Positions 1-6,100 of a DNA stretch of 7,847 nucleotides are shown here, piece by piece. The notes beneath the pieces were generated by a model. That model made no database searches. It worked only from the letters and a program-made list of their open reading frames with translations, and had not been told where the DNA came from. Location: contig CAKSJL010000080.1 in the NCBI GenBank assembly GCA_934463345.1, forward strand, positions 1-7,847, in the 5' to 3' direction. The position numbers and the translations under genes are program-made. The DNA comes from an uncultured Oscillospiraceae bacterium. Lineage in GTDB: Bacteria; Bacillota; Clostridia; Oscillospirales; Ruminococcaceae. Numbering within the stretch: the stretch's first letter is position 1; each line of letters starts with the position of its first letter.

Positions 1-833
1 CCTGTAAGCATTGATTCATCTACGGATGTACTGCCCATTGTAACTGTACCATCAACAGGAAAACGTTCACCCGGTTTCACAATTACAGTATCCCCTATTC
101 TTACAAGCTCTGATTTAACCTGAAGCACCTTTGACCCACGTCTTACAGTTGCAACCTTCGGTGAAAGCTCTACAAGCTCTTTTATTGCCTGAGAGGATTT
201 TCCTTTTGACACAGCTTCAAGGTATTTTCCAAGCGTTATAAGCGTAAGAATAACAGCTGCCGATTCAAAATAAAGATGCATAGCATAATGCTCATGACCA
301 TTTACTATCATGTATATTGCATAAATGCCATATCCTACTGCTGAAAGCGTACCTATTGCTATAAGGCTGTCCATATTCGGGCTAAGATGAAAAAGATTTC
401 TTATACCCGCCTTATAAAACTTTATACCAATAATCATAACTGGTATGGTAAGTGCGAGCTGCGAAACGGCAAAATTAAGCGGATTTTCCATAGGATCAAT
501 GATCCCCGGCAGCGGCATGCCTATCATATGCCCCATACTTATAACCAGAAGAGGCACTGCAAAACATATTGATGCAATAAATCTTCTGAACAGAAGCTGC
601 GCCGGACTTTTTTCTGGCTTTGAATCCGGTGAAGCAATGTCATAGCCGGCTTTCCTGATTGCAGCAACTATATTTTCCTCCGAAAGAGTTTCCTCATCAA
701 AGTCAACATACAGTTTTTCAGCAGCAAAATTAACTGACGCATTGCTTACACCGTCAAGCTTCTTAACTGCCCTTTCTACTCTTGCGGCGCATGCAGAACA
801 TGTCATGCCTTTTATTTTCAAAGTATTTTCCAT
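1..833 (-). CDS. copA: Copper-exporting P1B-type ATPase, N-terminal part (cut by window edge)
   Basis: This is the first 277 codons of a P-type ATPase that pumps Cu(I) out of the cytoplasm using ATP. Seen: a heavy-metal-associated domain (about residues 3-68) with the metal-binding motif GMTCSACAARVE (Cys12, Cys15), then four hydrophobic segments near residues 82-103, 121-140, 155-177 and 188-205. The SPNMDSLIAIGT stretch (151-162) and a His-bearing loop (His180, His182, His186) before LYFESAAVILTLITLGKYLEA-type sequence are typical of CopA. The actuator domain follows, with PGERFPVDG (254-262) and VDESMLT (271-277), the lead-in to TGE; the window ends there, so the catalytic Asp and the ion-binding CPC motif are not visible. 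The start at 833 has a good ribosome binding site (AGGAAAGGA). There is only one N-terminal metal domain. Cu(I) rather than Ag or Zn export is inferred from the family pattern. The frame is intact. Confidence 0.9.
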   Translation of the reverse strand, partial: MENTLKIKGMTCSACAARVERAVKKLDGVSNASVNFAAEKLYVDFDEETLSEENIVAAIRKAGYDIASPDSKPEKSPAQLLFRRFIASICFAVPLLVISMGHMIGMPLPGIIDPMENPLNFAVSQLALTIPVMIIGIKFYKAGIRNLFHLSPNMDSLIAIGTLSAVGYGIYAIYMIVNGHEHYAMHLYFESAAVILTLITLGKYLEAVSKGKSSQAIKELVELSPKVATVRRGSKVLQVKSELVRIGDTVIVKPGERFPVDGTVTMGSTSVDESMLT

Positions 834-842
834 ATTAGTCGT

Positions 843-851
843 TCCTTTCCT
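843..851 (-). promoter_or_regulatory. Ribosome binding site of copA
   Basis: Read on the minus strand this is AGGAAAGGA, ending 9 bases before the ATG at 833. It supports that ATG as the start, which also places the metal-binding CxxC at residues 12-15 as usual for the family. Confidence 0.7.
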
Positions 852-856
852 GATTT

Positions 857-930
857 TATAGCAATACTAAGACAGCAATATGTAATTTTAATTGTTAAAT
901 TATGTTGTAAGATTTTGTTGAATTGCTATA
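857..930 (-). repeat. 9-bp inverted repeat in the copA leader
   Basis: The arms are TATAGCAAT at 857-865 and ATTGCTATA at 922-930, perfect complements separated by 56 bases. Both lie inside the predicted untranslated leader of copA, and the start-proximal arm ends 5 bases from the ribosome binding site. As RNA it could form a long-loop hairpin; the arms are AT-rich, so chance is a serious alternative. Confidence 0.4.
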
Positions 931-981
931 TATCACCTAATTAGTATCTGCAATTCTGACCTGTTTATAAGTATAACTAAA

Positions 982-997
982 GTAAGCATTAGCTTAC
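982..997. promoter_or_regulatory. Perfect palindrome GTAAGC-ATTA-GCTTAC, candidate copA operator
   Basis: Two 6-base arms are mirror complements around a 4-base centre. On the minus strand the palindrome begins 7 bases after the predicted -10 box of copA (1005-1010), so it covers the predicted transcription start and the first transcribed bases. That position suits a repressor. It does not match the CopY box (TACAnnTGTA) or the GGAAGGT-type CueR site as I know them, so the regulator is unknown. No regulator gene is in the window. Confidence 0.5.
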
Positions 998-1004
998 CAG
1001 ATAA

Positions 1005-1033
1005 ATTATATCATAATGGTTCTTTATTTTCAA
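1005..1033 (-). promoter_or_regulatory. Predicted sigma-A promoter of copA
   Basis: On the minus strand TTGAAA (1033-1028) is followed after 17 bases by a perfect TATAAT (1010-1005). The predicted start is near 998, giving a leader of about 165 bases before the ATG at 833. This is the best promoter match in the intergenic region, and its near-consensus quality suggests that repression, not activation, limits copA expression. Confidence 0.65.
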
Positions 1034-1116
1034 GTACCGGACATCCATTAATCAAAGCACAAAACATAATTATTAGAGCAATATCAACAAATAATATAAA
1101 AAGTACTTGTATTTAA

Positions 1117-1145
1117 TTGCATTGGCAAAAGAAATGTGATAAAAT
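1117..1145 (+). promoter_or_regulatory. Predicted extended -10 promoter of the GH95-GH26 unit
   Basis: TTGCAT (1117-1122), a 17-base spacer, then TAAAAT (1140-1145). The bases TG at 1137-1138 make an extended -10 element. The predicted start is near 1152, giving a leader of roughly 40 bases. No clear cre-type catabolite site was seen beside it. Confidence 0.55.
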
Positions 1146-1177
1146 AAAAAAGTATGAGATGAGTAAGAATTAATATA

Positions 1178-1184
1178 TGGGAGG
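1178..1184 (+). promoter_or_regulatory. Ribosome binding site of the GH95 gene
   Basis: TGGGAGG ends 6 bases before the ATG at 1191. This is the usual spacing and fixes the start codon. Confidence 0.75.
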
Positions 1185-1190
1185 CATACA

Positions 1191-3500
1191 ATGAACGAAT
1201 CAGTTTTATGGTATACACAGCCTGCAGATGACTTTAACAGCGCTCTTCCGATAGGCAACGGAAGATTCGGTGCAATGATATACGGACGCCCCGGAGATGA
1301 GCTTATCCAGCTGAATGAAGATTCAGTATGGTCAGGAGGAAAAAGAAACAGGAACAATCCGAACGCACTTGAAGGTTTCAAAAAAATCAGAGAACTGATA
1401 TTGGAAGAAAGAATTCCAGAGGCCGAAGAGCTTGCATTCAGAAAAATGCAGGGTATCAATCCAAACAGCCGTCATTACATGCCGCTCGGTAATCTTGATA
1501 TAAAAATGAAGCTTGACGCAAAAGCAAAGAATTATAAACGTGGTCTTGATTTAGAATCGGCAATTGCTTTTACGGAATTTACTGTCGGAGACGCTTCATT
1601 CAGACGTGAAGTTTTTGCTTCCGAGCCAGATGCTGTAATAGCAGTTCATATATCAGCAGAAAACGCAAAAATAAATCTCTCTGCCGGTCTGGACGGTCGT
1701 GAAGATTATTACGACGATAACAGACCTGTAAAGAAAAATGTTATACTTTACTCCGGCGGATCGGGTGGAAATGACGGCATTTTATTTGCCGCTGCACTTA
1801 CTGCTGTTTCTCCTGACGGAAAAATATACACAGAGGGAAACAGACTCATTATAGAAAATGCTTCTGAGGCAACATTACTTATAAGTGCAAGAACAAGTTA
1901 TTATGTTGGCGAGGCTTACGATGAAGCTGCTGTCATGGATGTTGATTATGCGGCAGAATGCAGCTATGATGAGCTTAGATATCGCCATGAATGTGACTAT
2001 AGGGAACTTTATTCAAGAGTCAGATTAACTTTAAATGACAACAGCGAGGGAGGCTGTGAACTTCCTACAGATGAACGAATTCTGAGAATGCGTGGAAATG
2101 ACTTTGATGACAAGGAATGTGACAGACATATTCATGATAACGGACTTATGGTTTTATACTATAATTTTGCAAGATACCTTATGATTTCCGGAAGTCGTCC
2201 CGGATCACTTCCACTTAATCTTCAGGGTATCTGGAATCAGGAAATGGCTCCTAAATGGGGCAGCAGATTCACTATAAATGTAAATACCGAAATGAATTAC
2301 TGGATAGCTGAAAGCGCCAATCTGTCCGAATGTCATCTGCCGCTGTTTGATCTTATTGAAAGAATGCGTGTATCAGGAGCAGAAACTGCAAAAGAAATGT
2401 ATGGCTGCAAGGGATTTGTATGCCATCATAATACTGATCTTTGGGGAGACTGCGCACCTCAGGATCTGTGGATGCCGGCTACAATCTGGCCAATGGGTGC
2501 TGCATGGCTGTGTCTGCATATATTTGAACATTATGAATATACTCTTGATATTGAATTTTTAAAGTCACAGTATGAAACTATTAAAGAAGCTGCACTTTTC
2601 TTCACAGATTATCTTATAGAAAATAAAGAAGGGCAGCTTGTAACTTGTCCTTCTGTTTCACCAGAAAACACATATCTTACAGAAAACGGAGTAAAAGGCA
2701 GTCTGTGTGCCGGTCCTTCAATGGATAGTCAGATCATTACAATACTTTTCAATGATGTCATAAAGGCAGCAAAGCTTCTTGATAAGGATCATTCACTTAT
2801 AAAAAAGCTTGAAACAATGCTTGAAAAAATCCCCAAGCCTGAAATCGGAAAATACGGTCAGATAAAGGAATGGGCTGTTGATTATGATGAGGTTGAAATC
2901 GGACATCGACATGTTTCACAGCTCTTCGCGCTTCATCCGGCTGATATAATAACTCCCTACAAAACACCACGTCTTGCTGATGCGGCAAGAGCAACGCTCA
3001 TAAGGAGACTTGTTCATGGCGGAGGGCATACAGGCTGGAGTCGTGCATGGATAACCAACATGTGGGCAAGACTTCTTGACAGCGACATGGTATATGAAAA
3101 TTTACAGAAACTTCTGGCTTACTCAACAAATCCAAATCTTTTCGATACTCACCCTCCATTTCAGATTGACGGTAATTTCGGCGGCGCATCGGGAATTACG
3201 GAGGCTCTCTTACAAAGTCACAGCAATGAAATAAATCTGCTTCCTGCCCTTCCAACTGAATGGCAGAGCGGTGAAGTAAGAGGTCTGAGAGCCAAGGGCG
3301 GATTTGAGGTATCCATTGCATGGAATGAAGGAAAGCTGGTTACGGCTGAAATAAAGTCACTCTGCGGACAGATATGTCACCTCAGAGCTAATACAGTTCT
3401 GAGCATAAGCTGCGATGGTGAAAATGTTAATTCGAGTCTGGCTGAAAACGTCATTACTTTTAATACTGAAAAGGACAGAACATATATCATAAGGAGCTAA
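1191..3500 (+). CDS. GH95 alpha-L-fucosidase / alpha-L-galactosidase, cytosolic
   Basis: A 769-residue exo-glycosidase of family GH95, which removes terminal alpha-linked L-fucose (classically alpha-1,2) or, in some members, L-galactose, with inversion. Seen: the N-terminal beta domain opens with LWYTQPADDFNSALPIGNGR (6-25) and runs to about residue 240; a helical (alpha/alpha)6-barrel region spans about 300-690; a C-terminal beta domain spans about 690-769. By analogy with Bifidobacterium bifidum AfcA, the catalytic set is present: Asn363 and Asn365 in TINVNTEMNYW, Glu492 in SVSPENTY (general acid), and Asp660 in PPFQIDGNFGG (base-activating). GHRHVSQLFALHP (571-583) and GGGHTGWSRAW (610-620) are also family hallmarks. 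Length is normal for the family. There is no signal peptide, so it should act on imported oligosaccharides. It is the first gene of a two-gene unit. Fucose versus galactose specificity cannot be decided by eye. Confidence 0.9.
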   Translation: MNESVLWYTQPADDFNSALPIGNGRFGAMIYGRPGDELIQLNEDSVWSGGKRNRNNPNALEGFKKIRELILEERIPEAEELAFRKMQGINPNSRHYMPLGNLDIKMKLDAKAKNYKRGLDLESAIAFTEFTVGDASFRREVFASEPDAVIAVHISAENAKINLSAGLDGREDYYDDNRPVKKNVILYSGGSGGNDGILFAAALTAVSPDGKIYTEGNRLIIENASEATLLISARTSYYVGEAYDEAAVMDVDYAAECSYDELRYRHECDYRELYSRVRLTLNDNSEGGCELPTDERILRMRGNDFDDKECDRHIHDNGLMVLYYNFARYLMISGSRPGSLPLNLQGIWNQEMAPKWGSRFTINVNTEMNYWIAESANLSECHLPLFDLIERMRVSGAETAKEMYGCKGFVCHHNTDLWGDCAPQDLWMPATIWPMGAAWLCLHIFEHYEYTLDIEFLKSQYETIKEAALFFTDYLIENKEGQLVTCPSVSPENTYLTENGVKGSLCAGPSMDSQIITILFNDVIKAAKLLDKDHSLIKKLETMLEKIPKPEIGKYGQIKEWAVDYDEVEIGHRHVSQLFALHPADIITPYKTPRLADAARATLIRRLVHGGGHTGWSRAWITNMWARLLDSDMVYENLQKLLAYSTNPNLFDTHPPFQIDGNFGGASGITEALLQSHSNEINLLPALPTEWQSGEVRGLRAKGGFEVSIAWNEGKLVTAEIKSLCGQICHLRANTVLSISCDGENVNSSLAENVITFNTEKDRTYIIRS
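3491..3496 (+). promoter_or_regulatory. Ribosome binding site of the GH26 gene, inside the GH95 end
   Basis: AAGGAG lies in the last codons of the GH95 gene, directly before its stop, and ends 13 bases before the ATG at 3510. The spacing is a little long, but no better site exists. The overlap points to co-translation of the two genes. Confidence 0.55.
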
Positions 3501-3509
3501 TCGATCATT

Positions 3510-5129
3510 ATGAAAAAAAATAAAATGGCTGCTGTTCTTTCTGCTGTAATGCTTCTTACAGCATGCGAACCGATTTCTCAGGAACTTCCCTCTTCTTTAA
3601 GCTTGGAAAGTGAGTATAGTCATAGCGAAAGTCTGCAAACAGATGACAGCAATTCAGAAGAAGAGGCTGAAACTGTTTCGTATACCGAATATGTTGCAGA
3701 TGTTCCTGAAATAGTAAATGCCGAAGAAAACATAAAGATTGAAGCCGAGGATTGCAGTCTTGGAGGAAGTCTGTACACATCTGCTGAACGAAAAGGTTTT
3801 TCAGGAACAGGATATGTAACTGGATTTTACGGCGGTTCAGCTGATTTCATAGACATAAACGCAGAAATTGAGTCAAATCAGCACTATGACATAACACTGT
3901 GTGCAGCATCTGACAGTGATGTGGAAAGCTATATTACTGTCAACGGAAAAAAGCTACAAAGCTTTACAATCAAGGGCGATGGAAATTTCACAAGAATAAC
4001 TCTTTATGGAATATACATGCACCAGGGTGAAAATGCTATAGCAATCAATTCTGGCGCTGACAACTATGACCTTGACTACATTGAAATAACCAACAATGAA
4101 TCTGTCTATAATGACAGCTTTGAATTGTCAGAATCAGCTTCAAATGAAAAAATGTCAACCCAGGCAAGCCTTTTGCTTAAATCTATGAAAATGGCATTTG
4201 GGAAAAAAATAATTACCGGACAGTATGCCTCAAGCAACGAAAACAAAGAACTTGAACTGATTCATAAAACAACCGGAAAATACCCTGCAATACGTTTTGG
4301 AGATATAGGTGGTTATTCAAACGGAAGCTCGCCTTCTGAAAATGAAATCCAGGCGGCAATAGACTGGGCTGAAAAAGGCGGTATAGTCGGTTTTATGTGG
4401 TACTGGAATTCTCCTGACAAAAACAGCTCATCCGTATACAGCAAGGATACAACATTCAGTCTTAAATCAGCTGTCACAAGCGAAGATATTTCTCAGAAAC
4501 CGATATCTGAACTTGAAAAACTTTATGATAATGGAATAATATCACTTGAATGTCTTAACCTTGTAAAAAATATTGATGCTGTTTCAAATGCACTTCTTGT
4601 GCTGGCTGATGAAAATATTCCTGTTTTATGGCGTCCTCTTCATGAAGCAGGGGGAGAATGGTACTGGTGGGGAGCTGACGGCGCTGACGCTTACAGATGG
4701 CTTTATGATCTGATGTACAAAAGAATGACAGAATATCACAAGCTTAACAATCTTATATGGATATGGAATGGTCAGAGTGCAGATTATATGGTTGACAGCA
4801 GTCAATATGACATTGCGGCGATTGATATATACCTCTCACCGGAAGAAGAATATGGCAGCCGTTATGAACAGTTTATGTGGCTGAAAAAGATAACTGACAA
4901 TGGAAAGCTTCTGGCAATAAGCGAATGCAGTTCTGTTCCAAGCATTGACGAAATGTGCAGAGATAATTCGCTTTGGTCTTTCTTTGGGTTATGGTTCGGG
5001 GAATACCTTACAGATTCAAAGGGAAACCTATCAGAAATTTACACCAGCAAAGATGAGCTTATAAAAATGTATAATGCCGAAAATGCCATTACACTTGAAA
5101 ATTATGCAGAAGCTTATACTCATAACTGA
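3510..5129 (+). CDS. Surface lipoprotein with CBM35-like module and GH26 beta-mannanase domain
   Basis: A 539-residue secreted lipoprotein predicted to cut internal beta-1,4-mannosidic bonds of mannans. Seen: a lipoprotein signal (basic MKKNK, a hydrophobic stretch, lipobox LTAC with Cys19); an acidic, Ser-rich linker (20-65); a CBM35-like beta-sandwich (about 67-197) starting NIKIEAEDCSLGG and ending NYDLDYIEITNN; and a GH26 domain (about 215-535). In the GH26 domain, TGKYPAIRFGDIGGYS (255-270), PVLWRPLHEAGGEWYWWG (371-388) with acid/base Glu379, the WIWN stretch (417-420), YDIAAIDIY (433-441), and LLAISECSSVPS (468-478) with nucleophile Glu472 are all in the expected order. No dockerin, S-layer or sortase signal is seen, so anchoring is by lipid. 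The start keeps the basic residues ahead of the signal core. It follows the GH95 gene by 9 bases. Mannanase is the best call; other GH26 activities (for example beta-1,3-xylanase, lichenase) are less likely. Confidence 0.87.
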   Translation: MKKNKMAAVLSAVMLLTACEPISQELPSSLSLESEYSHSESLQTDDSNSEEEAETVSYTEYVADVPEIVNAEENIKIEAEDCSLGGSLYTSAERKGFSGTGYVTGFYGGSADFIDINAEIESNQHYDITLCAASDSDVESYITVNGKKLQSFTIKGDGNFTRITLYGIYMHQGENAIAINSGADNYDLDYIEITNNESVYNDSFELSESASNEKMSTQASLLLKSMKMAFGKKIITGQYASSNENKELELIHKTTGKYPAIRFGDIGGYSNGSSPSENEIQAAIDWAEKGGIVGFMWYWNSPDKNSSSVYSKDTTFSLKSAVTSEDISQKPISELEKLYDNGIISLECLNLVKNIDAVSNALLVLADENIPVLWRPLHEAGGEWYWWGADGADAYRWLYDLMYKRMTEYHKLNNLIWIWNGQSADYMVDSSQYDIAAIDIYLSPEEEYGSRYEQFMWLKKITDNGKLLAISECSSVPSIDEMCRDNSLWSFFGLWFGEYLTDSKGNLSEIYTSKDELIKMYNAENAITLENYAEAYTHN

Positions 5130-5130
5130 C

Positions 5131-5165
5131 AAAAACCTCCTGAACATTAATTTCAGGAGGTTTTT
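5131..5165. terminator. Bidirectional intrinsic terminator between convergent units
   Basis: AAAAACCTCCTGAA (5131-5144) pairs perfectly with TTCAGGAGGTTTTT (5152-5165) around a 7-base loop. Each strand ends in five T residues, so the same hairpin can end the GH95-GH26 transcript rightward and the ATPase transcript leftward. It fills almost all of the 37 bases between the two stop codons. Confidence 0.9.
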
Positions 5166-5166
5166 A

Positions 5167-5775
5167 TTACCCTTTTCTTGCTTTTATAACCTTCAGACGT
5201 GAAAATTCTTCACGTTCCTTTTCTTCCAGACTATCTGTTATAAACTTAACCATATTCTCATACCTTGGAATGAGAATATTTTGCAGTGCATTTGCTCTTC
5301 TCTGAGCCTTTTTTATGGCAACTGCCAGTCTGTAGACGCTATTCTCTACCTCAGCCAGTACAACCGTCAGATCCTTGACCTTTGAAAACGAAATATAAGC
5401 CTTATCAAGCTGTGAATTGGTTGAATAAAATCCATATGGTATCACTGTTTCTTTTTTTGAAAGTATCAGATTGGGAATATCAACTCCCATAACGCTTTTA
5501 TAGGAAACACTTATACCATTTTCAATTGAAATGCTTTTAGCAATATTTTCAATAACACCAAGTGTTATATTGGCATCCTGCAAAGCTGAATAAGCTTCTT
5601 TATAAGTATCCTCAATTGAACCTCGCAAGGATTTTGCCTTATCCATAAGAGTCATCATCTCTCTTATAAGAATATTTCGCTTTCGATCCATAAGTTCATA
5701 ACCAAGACGACAGAGCGAAAGAGTTTTTTTAGCTTTTATAAGATTACCCTTAGTAGGAAACACCTGTTCAGCCAT
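5167..5775 (-). CDS. atpD: V/A-type ATPase subunit D (central stalk)
   Basis: Subunit D is the long coiled-coil rotor shaft that sits inside the A3B3 ring and couples ATP hydrolysis or synthesis to ion movement. Seen: MAEQVFPTKGNLIKAKK at the N-terminus, a long N-terminal helix (about 10-75), a mid-region (about 80-125), and a C-terminal helix (about 128-195) holding the family signature AIKKAQRRANALQNILIP (153-170) and a charged EEKEREEFSRLK stretch (184-195). I place the start at 5775, giving 202 residues. The ATG at 5784 directly abuts the TGGGAG ribosome binding site (5785-5790), whereas 5775 sits 9 bases from it and gives the usual MAEQV start. It is the last gene of the operon before the terminator. 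Confidence 0.93.
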   Translation of the reverse strand: MAEQVFPTKGNLIKAKKTLSLCRLGYELMDRKRNILIREMMTLMDKAKSLRGSIEDTYKEAYSALQDANITLGVIENIAKSISIENGISVSYKSVMGVDIPNLILSKKETVIPYGFYSTNSQLDKAYISFSKVKDLTVVLAEVENSVYRLAVAIKKAQRRANALQNILIPRYENMVKFITDSLEEKEREEFSRLKVIKARKG

Positions 5776-5871
5776 ATATAACATCTCCCATTGTATGTTC
5801 TTAACATATTAAACTTTAAGATAATGCCGCAGAATCAGCAGTTAATACCCTTGCTGAATGTTTACAGATTT
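5776..5871 (-). other. 96-base gap before atpD with two small hairpins
   Basis: Two short inverted repeats lie here, given in minus-strand reading order. The first is TCAGCA/TGCTGA (arms 5852-5857 and 5835-5840, 11-base loop). The second is TATGTT/AACATA (arms 5803-5808 and 5794-5799, 3-base loop), which ends 3 bases before the atpD ribosome binding site. Neither has a T-tract, so they are not obvious terminators. They may tune atpD translation or mRNA stability, or be chance in AT-rich DNA. No convincing internal promoter was seen. Confidence 0.4.
5785..5790 (-). promoter_or_regulatory. Ribosome binding site of atpD (decides the start)
   Basis: TGGGAG on the minus strand. It touches the ATG at 5784 with no spacer but is 9 bases from the ATG at 5775, so translation should begin at 5775. 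Confidence 0.7.
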
Positions 5872-6090
5872 TTAGCAAAATGCAAAAAAGGCAGAAGCTA
5901 AAATTAAAATTAAAGACACATTAATAAGAATATATCCAATTGTATTAATTCTGTTAAATAACTTCCGGTTTTTATCTGGTGCAATTTTCGTTATAAATTT
6001 TGTTACCACCATTATCAGTAAACCAAATATAATAAACACTGTTCCAGCCGATACACCTATATAATAAAACGCATCAAAAATTTTATCCAT
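5872..6090 (-). CDS. Small two-helix membrane protein of unknown function in the ATPase operon
   Basis: A 72-residue protein I do not recognise. Seen: two hydrophobic segments (about 8-30 and 50-71) joined by a basic loop holding Lys31, Lys35, Lys40, Arg42, Lys43 and Arg47. The positive-inside rule would put the loop in the cytoplasm and both ends outside. There is no signal peptide, Cys motif or known enzymatic motif; the only Cys is the last residue. The start at 6090 is supported by AGGTGA (6095-6100), which overlaps the stop of atpB; the gap from that stop is 8 bases, so the two are probably co-translated. It sits between subunits B and D, where V/A-type ATPase operons usually have no extra gene. 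It is too short and has too few helices to be subunit I, and it lacks the glycine-rich repeated hairpins of subunit K. A role in assembly or membrane attachment of the ATPase is inference from position only. Confidence 0.75.
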   Translation of the reverse strand: MDKIFDAFYYIGVSAGTVFIIFGLLIMVVTKFITKIAPDKNRKLFNRINTIGYILINVSLILILASAFFAFC

Positions 6091-6094
6091 TTGT

Positions 6095-6100
6095 TCACCT
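6095..6100 (-). promoter_or_regulatory. Ribosome binding site of the 72-residue membrane protein, overlapping the atpB stop
   Basis: AGGTGA on the minus strand shares two bases with the TAG stop of atpB (6099-6101) and ends 4 bases before the ATG at 6090. This arrangement argues for a real, translationally coupled gene rather than a chance frame. Confidence 0.6.

Larger units (their letters stand above)
834..1190. other. Divergent intergenic region between copA and the GH95 gene
   Basis: A 357-base AT-rich stretch with no coding frame I would defend. Seen in it: the copA ribosome binding site (843-851), a 9-bp inverted repeat (arms 857-865 and 922-930), a palindrome (982-997), a minus-strand promoter (1005-1033), and a plus-strand promoter and ribosome binding site for the GH95 gene (1117-1145 and 1178-1184). 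The two promoters point away from each other, with about 84 bases between their -35 boxes, so the two transcription units can be controlled independently. No tRNA, insertion sequence or known riboswitch pattern was recognised. Confidence 0.75.

Noticed and set aside
387..645. Two overlapping plus-strand frames of 61 and 66 residues
   Set aside because: Both are opposite the intact copA reading frame, with no ribosome binding sites or domain features.
905..932. Plus-strand promoter-like pair TTGTAA, 16 bases, TATATA
   Set aside because: It would fire within the copA leader with no nearby plus-strand gene, and the better pair at 1117-1145 explains the GH95 gene.
982..997. CopY or CueR operator
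   Set aside because: GTAAGC-ATTA-GCTTAC has neither TACAnnTGTA nor the GGAAGGT-type arms, and the promoter spacing is 17, not the stretched 19-20 typical of MerR-family targets.
834..998. Known riboswitch in the copA leader
   Set aside because: No conserved riboswitch core was recognised; the only structure is one AT-rich inverted repeat.
1073..1459. Open minus-strand frame of 128 residues opposite the start of the GH95 gene
   Set aside because: It lies antisense to a well-supported gene, is Ser/Phe/Leu-rich without domain features, and runs into AT-rich intergenic DNA. It is a shadow of the GH95 codons.
5872..6090. ATPase membrane subunit K (proteolipid) or F/I subunit
   Set aside because: It lacks the ion-binding acidic residue in a helix and the Gly-rich helices of subunit K, and it is far too small for subunit I.
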